From Phenylobacterium sp. (GTDB lineage Bacteria > Pseudomonadota > Alphaproteobacteria > Caulobacterales > Caulobacteraceae): DNA of 64,000 nucleotides. The notes below the pieces were generated by a model. The model was not told the DNA's origin, searched no databases, and saw only the letters and a list, made by a program, of their open reading frames with translations. The stretch spans positions 55,414 to 119,413 of the forward strand of contig SSMU01000026.1 in assembly GCA_004799545.1 (NCBI GenBank), in the 5' to 3' direction. The translations under genes and the position numbers were made by a program. Position 1 is the stretch's first letter, and every line of letters begins with the position of its first letter. This document shows, one piece after another, positions 29,169-37,788 of this stretch.

Positions 29169-29603
29169 TCAGGCGTCCACGGGCGCAGTCTTGAACCGCG
29201 CGACGAAGAAGGTGAAGGCCGGCAGCAGCAGGCCGCCGTAGATCGGCATGTACCAGTCGAACTGCTTGAACGGACCGCCCAGGGCGAACACCCAGACCAC
29301 GAATGACAGGGTCGAGATGAGGAGTTGCCGCCAGTCCTTCACGTGGAGAACGATGCTCAGGTAGAACCAGGTGGCCGCCACGCCGACGGCGAAGATCGCC
29401 CAACCGAGCCAGGACGGCGCCTTGGGCGCGGTGGTCAGCAGGGCGGCAAGCGTCAAGTACAGGGTCACCACCTCGGCCGGGACATATTTCAGCAGCCGGT
29501 CCTTGTAGTGGTCCTCCGGCGGCGGCGTGGGTTCCCCGGCCTTGCGCGCCAGAACGGGCGCGCCAAGGGCGCGCGGAGCGTAGGTGACGACGGACCGGCT
29601 CAT
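29169..29603 (-). CDS. Small membrane protein coupled to the Lit-like protease
   Basis: 144 residues: a hydrophilic N-terminus of about 40 residues (Pro-rich, EPTPPPEDHYKDRLLKYVPAEVV) and then about four hydrophobic stretches, for example TLYLTLAALLTT, WLGWAIFAVGVAATWFYLS, LISTLSFVVWVFALGG and IYGGLLLPAFTFFVARF. I do not recognise the family. The start overlaps the stop of the upstream HExxH-protease gene by 4 bp, so the two products are co-translated and probably act together at the membrane. Confidence 0.75.
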   Translation of the reverse strand: MSRSVVTYAPRALGAPVLARKAGEPTPPPEDHYKDRLLKYVPAEVVTLYLTLAALLTTAPKAPSWLGWAIFAVGVAATWFYLSIVLHVKDWRQLLISTLSFVVWVFALGGPFKQFDWYMPIYGGLLLPAFTFFVARFKTAPVDA

Positions 29604-30724
29604 GCGGGGCTCCCTTCGGGATCGCTGGCGGACAGCAGGGCGAGGAAGAACTCGTACTCAGCGACACCCGGCTCGAACACCTCACCGGCCTGTCGCCGGA
29701 CCGCGGCGCGCAGCTCCTTGGGCAGATCGCGGAAGTCGCGTTTCGCCGTGTCCAGGATCGCCTCGCGGACCCCCTCGTCGTTTGCGCGCAAGAACTCGAC
29801 CGTCAGGGTTCGCAGGGAGGCCAGCACGTCGTCGAGGCCGGGTTCGTACTTCGGCTCCAGGCCCTGGCGGATGCGCTCCACCGCACGCCACATCTGGTCG
29901 AAGGCCAGCGAGGTGTTGGCGATGGCGTAGAAGGTGCGCGAACCCGCAGCCGCGCGCAGCCGCTCGCGCATGGCCGCCACCCGATCGCCGGCCGACGGAT
30001 GGGTGGCGTTGAATTTCAGGCCGAAGGCCTCCATCGCCATCCGCACGCGCAGCCCGAACTCGGCGCCGGCATAGAGCATCTGGCGCTGCGGCCCGCCAGG
30101 CTTGGGCGCCAGGACATAGTCGACCAGCCAGCCGCAAGCGGTGGCGTCGGCGGCGGCCTCGCGCCGGCGGACCTCGGCCTCGTCGCCCGGCGGCCGCGTC
30201 AGGTCGCCGTTGTGGATGTGGGCCAGCTCATGCAGCAGCAGGAAGCATTCCGCGTTGCAGGCGATCGCGTCGGCCCAGGCGCGCTGGGCCGCGGTCGCCG
30301 GGAAGGCCTGGCTCGTGGCGACCCCGTGGACGTCGAAGTTGCCGAACAGCTCGGCGATCTTCGCCTCCACGCTCTCGGCCGATAGCGACGAGGCCTCGGC
30401 GTCGCGGAACCGGCCATCGTCGCTGGCGGCGATCGCGCGGGCCGCGCTGTAGATCAGCCGCATCTCCCCGCTGTGCATCTCGATCGCGTAGCCGCGGCCA
30501 TGGCGGGTGACGTAGGTCGATGGGCTCAGCTCGCCGACCTCGCCGCTAACGATCTCCCCGCGCGCCACCATCGCCTGAAGCTCGGGCGTCGACATGGCGA
30601 GCGCCACGCCGAACAGCCCCTGCCAGTTGGCCGGCGTGGGCTGGTAGATCGGCGGATGCTTGTGTTGCCGCTTCGCGAGATAGCGGGCGGGCGTGTTGAG
30701 ATTGAAGAGGTCGGCGATCGACAT
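29600..30724 (-). CDS. Lit/peptidase-U49-like zinc metalloprotease
   Basis: 374 residues from the ATG at 30724, with GGGGGA about 5 bases before it. The zinc motif HELAH (165-169) sits in CFLLLHELAHIHNGD; a second acidic motif EAAAD (189-193) supplies the likely third ligand, and THPSAGDR (241-248) follows. E. coli Lit, the T4-exclusion protease that cuts EF-Tu, has the same order (HExxH, ExxxAD-like, THPAA.ER) as far as I recall. There is no signal peptide, so it is cytosolic. A defence or stress role is an inference. It is translationally coupled to the downstream small membrane protein. Confidence 0.72.
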   Translation of the reverse strand: MSIADLFNLNTPARYLAKRQHKHPPIYQPTPANWQGLFGVALAMSTPELQAMVARGEIVSGEVGELSPSTYVTRHGRGYAIEMHSGEMRLIYSAARAIAASDDGRFRDAEASSLSAESVEAKIAELFGNFDVHGVATSQAFPATAAQRAWADAIACNAECFLLLHELAHIHNGDLTRPPGDEAEVRRREAAADATACGWLVDYVLAPKPGGPQRQMLYAGAEFGLRVRMAMEAFGLKFNATHPSAGDRVAAMRERLRAAAGSRTFYAIANTSLAFDQMWRAVERIRQGLEPKYEPGLDDVLASLRTLTVEFLRANDEGVREAILDTAKRDFRDLPKELRAAVRRQAGEVFEPGVAEYEFFLALLSASDPEGSPA

Positions 30725-30898
30725 GCCATCCCCCGATGACAGGCTTGACCATAGCACATCCGGCCGCCCGCGATCCGGTTGCGTGTACGGCCATCACAAT
30801 TGACCGGTGCGCCACGAGACTATGACCGCGGTCACAGCCCGATCTTGCGTTCCGGCCGTGCGCCGCCCTATGCCGGACGCGACGGCGGGAGAGACGAG

Positions 30899-32563
30899 AT
30901 GGTGCGGGTGTGGGCGTTGGCGGGGATGGCCTTGGCGCTGACGGCGGGCCTGGCGCACGCCCAGGACGCCGGCCCGATCAGCCCCCGGCGGATGAGCGCG
31001 GTGGTCAAGGAGATCGCCTCGGACGCCTATCAGGGCCGCGCCCCCGGCACGCCCGGCGAGGCCAAGACCGTCGCCTACCTGATCGCCCGGTTCAAGGCGC
31101 TGGGCCTGGAGCCCGGCGGCGAGCATGGCGGCTGGACCCAGGCCGTGCCGCTGATGCGCTTCAACCTCTCCGGCGAGCCGAAACTGGCGTTCGAGGCGGG
31201 CGGCGCGACGATCCCGCTGCAGCAGAGCCAGCAGGTCATGGTCCAGACCACGCGGCCGACCGCCCACGTCCACATCGACAAGGCCCCGCTGGTCTTCGTG
31301 GGCTATGGCGTGAGCGCGCCTGAGCGAAAGTGGGACGACTTCAAGGGCGTCGACCTGCACGGCAGGGTCGCCGTGGTCCTGGTCAACGACCCCGATTTCG
31401 AGGCCAGGCCCGGCGAGGACGCCTACGGCCGCTTCGCAGGCCAGGCGATGACCTACTACGGCCGCTGGACCTACAAATATGAGGAGATGGCCCGGCGCGG
31501 CGCGCTGGGCGTGCTGATCGTCCACGAGACTCCCGGAGCGGGCTACGGCTGGTCCACCGTCCAGGCCTCGAACGGCGAGGGCTACGACATCGTCCGCGCC
31601 GATCCGGCGAAGGACCACACCCTGATCCAGGGCTGGATGCAGCGCGAGGTGGCGGCCGACCTGTTCAAGCGCGCGGGCCTCAACCTCGAGACGCTGAAGG
31701 TGGCGGCGCGGCGGGCGGACTTCCGGCCGGTCCCGTTGACCGGCGCGACCTTCTCGGCCGACTACGGCGTCACGTTCGACAAGGTGCTCAGCCACAACGT
31801 CATCGCCAAGCGGACGGGGACCACCCGTCCGAAGGAGGCGGTGATGTTCGGCGCCCACTGGGACGCCTTCGGGATCGGCGCGCCGGACGCGGCCGGCCAG
31901 CGCATCCGCCACGGCGCGGCCGACGACGGCACGGGCGTGGCCGGGGTGCTGGAGCTGGCCCGGGCGTTCAAGGCCCAGCCGCGGCTGGCGCGGACCACCG
32001 TCTTCGCCGTCTGGACCGCCGAGGAGCGCGGCCTGCTCGGCTCGGAGTGGTACGCGACACACCCGCTCTACGATCCGGCCCTGACGGTCGCCAACTTCAC
32101 CATGGACACCCTGCAGCCCGTGGGCCTGTCGCACGACGTGGTGCTGGTGGGTGCGGGCCAGAACGACCTGGGCGACCTGCTGGCCACCGCGGCGGCGTCT
32201 CAACACCGCACGGTGACGCCGGACGCCCACCCGGAGCGCGGCCTGTTCTACCGCGCCGACCACTTCTCGCTGGCCAAGCGCGGCGTGCCGACCCTGCTGC
32301 TGATGAGCCTGGGCGGCGGGCCGGACTTCGTGCAGGGCGGCCGCGCGGCCGGCGACCGGTGGATCACCGAGTTCACCGCCCACTGCTACCACCAGCCCTG
32401 CGACGCCTGGAGCCCGGACTGGAACCTGGCCGGCGCGGCGCAGGACGTCGACCTGCTCTACATCATGGGCCGCGACCTCGCCGCCGACGGCGCCTGGCCG
32501 CAATGGAAGGCGTCGTCCGAGTTCAAGCCGATCCGACAGGAAACGGCGGCGAGGCGGAAATGA
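30899..32563 (+). CDS. Secreted M28-family zinc aminopeptidase
   Basis: 554 residues from the ATG at 30899 with GGGAGAG upstream. Residues 1-22 (MVRVWALAGMALALTAGLAHA) are a signal peptide. A PA-type insert (about 130-300) precedes the catalytic domain. Metal ligands are seen in order: FGAHWDAFG (His, Asp), AADDGTG (bridging Asp), WTAEERGLLG (catalytic Glu pair), TMDTLQ and the late His in YHQPCD. The family removes N-terminal amino acids. The open frame extends 40 codons upstream but without a signal. The stop overlaps the GNAT gene (ATGA). Confidence 0.92.
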   Translation: MVRVWALAGMALALTAGLAHAQDAGPISPRRMSAVVKEIASDAYQGRAPGTPGEAKTVAYLIARFKALGLEPGGEHGGWTQAVPLMRFNLSGEPKLAFEAGGATIPLQQSQQVMVQTTRPTAHVHIDKAPLVFVGYGVSAPERKWDDFKGVDLHGRVAVVLVNDPDFEARPGEDAYGRFAGQAMTYYGRWTYKYEEMARRGALGVLIVHETPGAGYGWSTVQASNGEGYDIVRADPAKDHTLIQGWMQREVAADLFKRAGLNLETLKVAARRADFRPVPLTGATFSADYGVTFDKVLSHNVIAKRTGTTRPKEAVMFGAHWDAFGIGAPDAAGQRIRHGAADDGTGVAGVLELARAFKAQPRLARTTVFAVWTAEERGLLGSEWYATHPLYDPALTVANFTMDTLQPVGLSHDVVLVGAGQNDLGDLLATAAASQHRTVTPDAHPERGLFYRADHFSLAKRGVPTLLLMSLGGGPDFVQGGRAAGDRWITEFTAHCYHQPCDAWSPDWNLAGAAQDVDLLYIMGRDLAADGAWPQWKASSEFKPIRQETAARRK

Positions 32564-33033
32564 GCGCCGCCGGCATGCGGCCGGCGAGCGCCGAGGACGC
32601 CCCCGCGATCCGCGAGCTGACCCGCGCCGCCTACGCCAAGTGGGTTCCGCTGATCGGGCGCGAGCCGAAGCCGATGACCGCCGACTACGAAGCCGCCGTG
32701 CGCCGCCACCGGTTCGACCTGATCCATGACGAGGGCGTGCTTGTCGGCCTGATCGAGACGATCGAGGAGCCGGACCAGCTGCTGATCGAGAACGTGGCCG
32801 TGGCGCCGGCTTTCCAGGGGCGCGGGCTCGGCCGGCGGCTGATGGCGCAGGCGGAAGCGGTCGCCCACGCCGCCGGCTACGACCGAATCCGGCTCTACAC
32901 CAACCAGCGTTTCACCGACAACATCGCCCTTTACCTGCGGCTCGGCTACGGCGTCGACGGCGAGACTCAGGTCCACGGTGGGGTCAGGGTCGATATGAGC
33001 AAGCGCCTCGGCGAACCCGCCCGTCGGGTTTGA
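32560..33033 (+). CDS. GNAT-family N-acetyltransferase
   Basis: 157 residues. MRPASAEDAPAIRELTRAAY starts the GNAT fold, LIENVAVAPAFQGRGLGRRLMAQAEAVA contains the acetyl-CoA pyrophosphate loop (QGRGLG), and LYTNQRFTDNIALYLRLGYG is the C-terminal motif. The substrate is unknown. It is co-translated with the M28 peptidase gene through an ATGA overlap. Confidence 0.9.
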   Translation: MSAAGMRPASAEDAPAIRELTRAAYAKWVPLIGREPKPMTADYEAAVRRHRFDLIHDEGVLVGLIETIEEPDQLLIENVAVAPAFQGRGLGRRLMAQAEAVAHAAGYDRIRLYTNQRFTDNIALYLRLGYGVDGETQVHGGVRVDMSKRLGEPARRV

Positions 33034-33156
33034 GCCCCCTAAGGGGGCTCCTCGCGCTGCGGTCTCAAGGGCGTTGACAGGGGCTAGGGCGCGCCCCCAC
33101 CTTCCGGCCTCTTTTTCGGCCGACGAGCGGCCCCGCAGGACCAGATCACCCCCAGT

Positions 33157-35742
33157 ATGAACGTCGTCGTCGTCGAGAGCCCGGCCAAGGCCAAGACCAT
33201 CAACAAGTACCTGGGCTCGGGCTATACGGTCCTGGCGTCGTACGGCCACGTGCGCGACCTGCCGGCCAAGGACGGCTCGGTCCGGCCCGACGAAGACTTC
33301 GCCATGTCCTGGGAAGTCGACGGCAAGGCCGCCAAGCGGCTGGCCGACATCGCCACCGCCGCCAAGGGCGCGGATCGCATCATCCTGGCCACCGACCCCG
33401 ACCGCGAGGGCGAGGCGATCAGCTGGCACGTGCTCGAGGTGCTGCGCCAGAAGAAGGCGCTGCGCGACCTGCCGGTCGAGCGGGTGGTGTTCAACGCCAT
33501 CACCCGGACCGCCGTCACCGAGGCGATGAAGAACCCGCGCGCCATCGACATGGAGCTGGTGGACGCCTACCTGGCCCGCCGCGCGCTGGACTATCTGGTG
33601 GGCTTCACCCTCTCGCCGGTGCTGTGGCGCAAGCTGCCGGGCTCGCGCTCGGCCGGCCGCGTACAGTCGGTGGCGCTCCGGCTCGTCGTCGACCGCGAGA
33701 TCGAGATCGAGGCCTTCCGGACCCAGGAATACTGGACCGTGGAAGCCGACGTCTCGGCCGGCGCCGAGCCCTTCGTGGCCCGGCTCGCCAAGTACGACGG
33801 CAAGCGGCTGACCAAGTTCGACCTGGGGAACGAGGCGCACGGCTTCGCGGCCCGCGACGCGGTCAGGGCCGCGAGCTTCACGGTCAGCGCCGTCGAGAAG
33901 AAGCCGGCCCGGCGCTCGCCGCCACCGCCGTTCACCACCTCGACCCTGCAGCAGGAGGCGTCGCGGAAGCTGGGCTTCAACGCCCAGCGGACCATGCAGG
34001 CCGCCCAGAAACTCTACGAGGGCATCGACATCGGCGGCGAGACCGTCGGCCTGATCACCTACATGCGGACCGACGGGGTGCAGACCGCGCCGGAAGCCCT
34101 CGACGAGGCGCGCCAGGTGATCGGCGGGCTCTACGGCAAGGAATATGTGCCGGAGAAGCCGCGGATCTATGCCACCAAGGCCAAGAACGCCCAGGAGGCG
34201 CACGAGGCGATCCGGCCCACCAGCCTGGCCCGCAACCCCGGACGGATGCATCTCGATGGCGACCTCGGCCGGCTCTACGAGCTGGTCTGGAAGCGGATGA
34301 TCGCCTCGCAGATGGAGGCCGCGCGCATCGAGCGGACCACCATCGACCTGGACAGCGCCGACGGGAAGCTCGGCCTCCGCGCCACCGGCCAGGTGGTGCT
34401 GTTCGACGGCTACCTGGCGGTCTACGAGGAAGGCCGCGACGATCCGGAGGACGAGGACGGCGGGCGCCTGCCGCAGGTCCGCGAGGGCGCCGAGTGCCGG
34501 GTGATCGCGGCCCGGGCCGACCAGCACTTCACCGAGCCGCCGCCGCGTTATTCGGAAGCCAGCCTGGTGAAGAAGATGGAGGAGCTCGGCATCGGCCGGC
34601 CCTCGACCTACGCCTCGATCCTGACCGTGCTGCGCGACCGCGCCTATGTGCGGATGGAGAAGAACCGCTTCATTCCCGAGGACAAGGGCCGGCTGCTGAC
34701 CGCCTTCCTCGAACAGTTTTTCGGCAAGTACGTGGAGTACGACTTCACCGCCGACCTCGAGGAAAAGCTCGATCTGGTCTCGGCCGGCGAGATGGAGTGG
34801 AAGGCGCTGCTGCGCGAGTTCTGGAAGGACTTCCACGCCAAGGTCGCCGAAATGGGCGAGCTCAGGATCACCAACGTCCTGGACGCCCTCGACGAGGCGC
34901 TGGGGCCGCACCTGTTCCCGGTGAAGCCGGACGGCTCCGACGCGCGCGCCTGCCCGGTCTGCGGCTCGGGGCGGATGGGGCTGAAGTCCAGCCGCTTCGG
35001 CCCCTTCATCGGCTGCTCCAACTATCCGGAATGCCGCCACACCCGGCCGCTGTCGGTGGACAGCGCCGAGGGCGACGAGGCGGCCGAGCGTGAGCTGGGC
35101 GTCGATCCCGACAGCGGCCTCGGCGTCTTCCTGAAGGCCGGCCGCTTCGGCCCCTATGTGCAACTGGGCGAGGGCGAGAAGCCCAAGCGCTCCAGCCTGC
35201 CCAAGGGCTGGCTCCCGGCGGCCATGGACCTGGAGAAGGCGCTCCGGCTGCTGAAGCTGCCACGCGACGTGGGCGCCCATCCCGAGGACGGGGCGATGAT
35301 CACCGCCGGCATCGGCCGCTACGGGCCCTTCGTGCTGCACGCCGGCACCTACGCCAACCTATCGAACGCCGACGAAGTGTTCGAGGTGGGGGTGAACCGC
35401 GCGGTGGCCCTGCTGGCCGAGAAGCGCGGGGCGGCCAACGCCCGGCGCGGCGGCGAGCCCACGTCGCTGAAGGACCTGGGTCCGCACCCGGCCGACGGCC
35501 AGCCGATCCGCGTACTGGCCGGCCGTTACGGGCCCTACGTCAAGCACGGCGCCACCAACGCCACCATCCCGCGCGGGACCGATCCGGCGGCGCTCTCCGT
35601 CGAAGACGCGGTGAAGCTGATCGCCGAGCGCGAAGGCAAGGGGGGTGGCAAGAAGCCGGCCCGCAAGGCCAAGGCTGCGGCCAAGGCCTCGCCCGCGACG
35701 AAGAAGGCGCCGGCCAAGAAGAAGGCCAAGGCGAAGGCCTAG
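33157..35742 (+). CDS. topA: DNA topoisomerase I
   Basis: 861 residues. The TOPRIM domain opens VVVESPAKAKTINKYLG and contains ATDPDREGEAISWHV. The active-site tyrosine is in GLITYMRTDG. The C-terminal part has one intact C4 zinc finger (ACPVCGSGRMGLK... CSNYPECRH), then GRFGPYVQLG, GRYGPFV and GRYGPYVKHG topoisomerase C-terminal repeats and a long Lys/Ala tail typical of alphaproteobacteria. It relaxes negative supercoils. The gene has its own 123-bp upstream gap. Confidence 0.97.
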   Translation: MNVVVVESPAKAKTINKYLGSGYTVLASYGHVRDLPAKDGSVRPDEDFAMSWEVDGKAAKRLADIATAAKGADRIILATDPDREGEAISWHVLEVLRQKKALRDLPVERVVFNAITRTAVTEAMKNPRAIDMELVDAYLARRALDYLVGFTLSPVLWRKLPGSRSAGRVQSVALRLVVDREIEIEAFRTQEYWTVEADVSAGAEPFVARLAKYDGKRLTKFDLGNEAHGFAARDAVRAASFTVSAVEKKPARRSPPPPFTTSTLQQEASRKLGFNAQRTMQAAQKLYEGIDIGGETVGLITYMRTDGVQTAPEALDEARQVIGGLYGKEYVPEKPRIYATKAKNAQEAHEAIRPTSLARNPGRMHLDGDLGRLYELVWKRMIASQMEAARIERTTIDLDSADGKLGLRATGQVVLFDGYLAVYEEGRDDPEDEDGGRLPQVREGAECRVIAARADQHFTEPPPRYSEASLVKKMEELGIGRPSTYASILTVLRDRAYVRMEKNRFIPEDKGRLLTAFLEQFFGKYVEYDFTADLEEKLDLVSAGEMEWKALLREFWKDFHAKVAEMGELRITNVLDALDEALGPHLFPVKPDGSDARACPVCGSGRMGLKSSRFGPFIGCSNYPECRHTRPLSVDSAEGDEAAERELGVDPDSGLGVFLKAGRFGPYVQLGEGEKPKRSSLPKGWLPAAMDLEKALRLLKLPRDVGAHPEDGAMITAGIGRYGPFVLHAGTYANLSNADEVFEVGVNRAVALLAEKRGAANARRGGEPTSLKDLGPHPADGQPIRVLAGRYGPYVKHGATNATIPRGTDPAALSVEDAVKLIAEREGKGGGKKPARKAKAAAKASPATKKAPAKKKAKAKA

Positions 35743-35765
35743 ACACCTTCCGCAGGGAGTGGGGG

Positions 35766-36563
35766 ATGCCGAAGACGCAAGCCAACGGGATCGAGCTCCA
35801 TTTCGAGCGAGCCGGCGCGGGCCCGCCGCTGCTGTTCATTTCCGGCACCGGCGGCGACCTGCGAGTGAAGCCCAATGTGTTCGACGGGCCGCTGACCAGG
35901 ACCTTCGACCTCTTGGCCTACGACCAGCGCGGCCTCGGCCAGTCCGAGAAGCCCGACGCCCCCTACAGCATGGCCGACTACGCCGATGACGCCGCGGCGC
36001 TGATGGACAGCCAGGGCTGGGACCAGGCCCTGGTGATGGGCGCCTCGTTCGGCGGCATGGTGGCCCAGGAGCTGGCCCTGCGGCATCCGGGCCGCGTCCG
36101 CCGGCTGGTGCTGGCCTGCACCTCGCCCGGCGGGGCCGGCGGCGCCTCCTTCCCGTTCCACGAGATCGAGCACCTGAAGGGCGAGGCCCGCGCCCGCCAC
36201 ATGATCCCGATTTCCGACACCCGCCGCGACGACGCATGGGCCAGGGCCCATCCCGACCAGTACGCAATGTTCGTCGAGATGGCCGCCGCCGATCCCCATG
36301 CGGGCGAACCCGGCCACGCCATGGGCGCGCATCGCCAGCTGATGGCCCGCGCCGCGCACGACACCTGGGACCGGCTGCCGGACATCGCCTGCCCGGTGAT
36401 GATCGCCGCCGGCCGCTACGACGGCGTCGCCCTGCCCGCCACGCAGGAGCGGATGGCCGGGCGCATTCCGGGCGCACAGCTGCAGGTCTTCGAAGGCGGG
36501 CACCTGTTCATGATCCAGGACCGCACCGCGATCCCGGCCATGGCGGCCTTCCTGCTGGGCTAG
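35766..36563 (+). CDS. Alpha/beta-fold hydrolase
   Basis: 265 residues, complete AB-hydrolase: the oxyanion region LLFISGTGGD, YDQRGLGQSEKP, nucleophile elbow MGASFGGMVAQ (Ser), the acidic residue near AAGRYDGVALP and the catalytic His in FEGGHLFM. Resembles the esterase/3-oxoadipate enol-lactonase-like branch; no substrate can be assigned. It ends with a 4-bp overlap with the convergent alcohol dehydrogenase gene. Confidence 0.88.
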   Translation: MPKTQANGIELHFERAGAGPPLLFISGTGGDLRVKPNVFDGPLTRTFDLLAYDQRGLGQSEKPDAPYSMADYADDAAALMDSQGWDQALVMGASFGGMVAQELALRHPGRVRRLVLACTSPGGAGGASFPFHEIEHLKGEARARHMIPISDTRRDDAWARAHPDQYAMFVEMAAADPHAGEPGHAMGAHRQLMARAAHDTWDRLPDIACPVMIAAGRYDGVALPATQERMAGRIPGAQLQVFEGGHLFMIQDRTAIPAMAAFLLG

Positions 36564-37720
36564 CCGGCGGCCAGTTCGAGGATCTCGACGATATCGGCCG
36601 GGCCGCTTATCGGCCGTGGATTCACCCGCACGCCGGCGTCGTGCATGGTGTGCTCGGCGATGGCCTGGAACTTTTCGGGGCCGATGCCGACGCTCTTCAG
36701 GTCGGTGGGCAGGCCGAGGCCCCGGGCCAGGCGGCGCACGGCCTCGGAGGCCGGGTGACCCTCGGCGCCCATCAGCCGGGCGACCAGGGCCTGGCGCTCC
36801 GTTCCCGCCGCCTCGTTCCACTTGAGCACCGCCGGCAGGGCGACGCAGGAGGTGATCCCGTGCGGCACGCCGTAGCTGCCGCCCAGGGTGTGGCCGATGG
36901 CGTGGCTCGCCCCCATGCCGCGCCCGGCGCCCGCGCCGCTGATCGCCAGCCACATGCCGAACTGGCAGTCCTGGCGGGCGTCGAGGTCCGTGGGATCAGC
37001 CTGGGTGGCGGGCAGGCCTGCGGCGAGGCGCTTCAGCCCCTCGGCGGCGAGCGCGTCGGCGTAGGGCGCCCGGGCCGGATTGCAGAGCTGTTCGACCGCG
37101 TGGTCGACCGCCTTCAGCCCGGTGGAGAACCACAGCTGCGGCGGCGTGGCGAGGGTCATGGTCGGATCGAGCACCACGGCGCGCGGGGCGAGCAGCGGGT
37201 GGGTGTAGCCCTCCTTGGCGTGGCGGCCGGTGTCGGTGACGCCGGCGAAGGCGGTGAACTCGGCGGCCGAGAGCGTGGTCGGCACGGCGACCATCCGCAC
37301 GCCCGGCGGGACCTTGGCGACATCGACGCGGCCCTCGCCCCGTCCGGCGCGATAAGCGTCGAGCTCGTCGGGGCGGCCGAGGCCCGCCCAGAGCGCCAGC
37401 TGCATCACCTTGGTGGCGTCGATCACGCTGCCGCCGCCCAAGGCCACCAGCAGGTCGGCCTGATGGCGGCGCGCCGCCTCGGCGCCGAGCATCACGCTCT
37501 CGCGCGGCGAATGGGCGCCGACCCCGGCGGCGATGCCGACGCAGATCTCGCCCAGGGCCTTGGCGAGGTCGGTGGCCAGGGTGTGGGCTAGCGAGTTGTT
37601 GGTGACGATCATGATCCGGCGGAGGCCCGAGGGGGCGGCGAGCTCGCGCAGCACCTCGGCGGCCGGGCGGCCGTAGGTGACGAAGTCCTGGTGGGGGAAG
37701 CGGTGGGTTCCGGTCAGCAT
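36560..37720 (-). CDS. Iron-containing alcohol dehydrogenase / maleylacetate reductase-like
   Basis: 386 residues. The NAD(P)-binding GGGSVIDATK loop, VPTTLSAAEFTAFAGV, LDPTMTLATPP, STGLKAVDHAVE, and the C-terminal metal histidines in MGASHAIGHTLGG and GVPHG are typical of group III iron-dependent alcohol dehydrogenases. The VPTTLSAAEFT segment resembles the maleylacetate reductase branch. The physiological substrate is unknown, and no aromatic-degradation cluster is nearby. Confidence 0.88.
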   Translation of the reverse strand: MLTGTHRFPHQDFVTYGRPAAEVLRELAAPSGLRRIMIVTNNSLAHTLATDLAKALGEICVGIAAGVGAHSPRESVMLGAEAARRHQADLLVALGGGSVIDATKVMQLALWAGLGRPDELDAYRAGRGEGRVDVAKVPPGVRMVAVPTTLSAAEFTAFAGVTDTGRHAKEGYTHPLLAPRAVVLDPTMTLATPPQLWFSTGLKAVDHAVEQLCNPARAPYADALAAEGLKRLAAGLPATQADPTDLDARQDCQFGMWLAISGAGAGRGMGASHAIGHTLGGSYGVPHGITSCVALPAVLKWNEAAGTERQALVARLMGAEGHPASEAVRRLARGLGLPTDLKSVGIGPEKFQAIAEHTMHDAGVRVNPRPISGPADIVEILELAAG

Positions 37721-37788
37721 GGCGCAAGCTTAGTCCTGAAAAACCGCCGGGGCAGCCGCCAAGGAACAGTGGTAAGGACGCCCGACCG

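Noticed and set aside
33033..33049. Hairpin AGCCCCC-TAA-GGGGGCT after the GNAT gene as a terminator
   Set aside because: The stem is only 7 bp and no T-run follows on either strand, so I did not list it.
32458..35340. 960-codon open frame antisense to topA
   Set aside because: A shadow of the strong codon bias of topA; it shows no recognisable domain.
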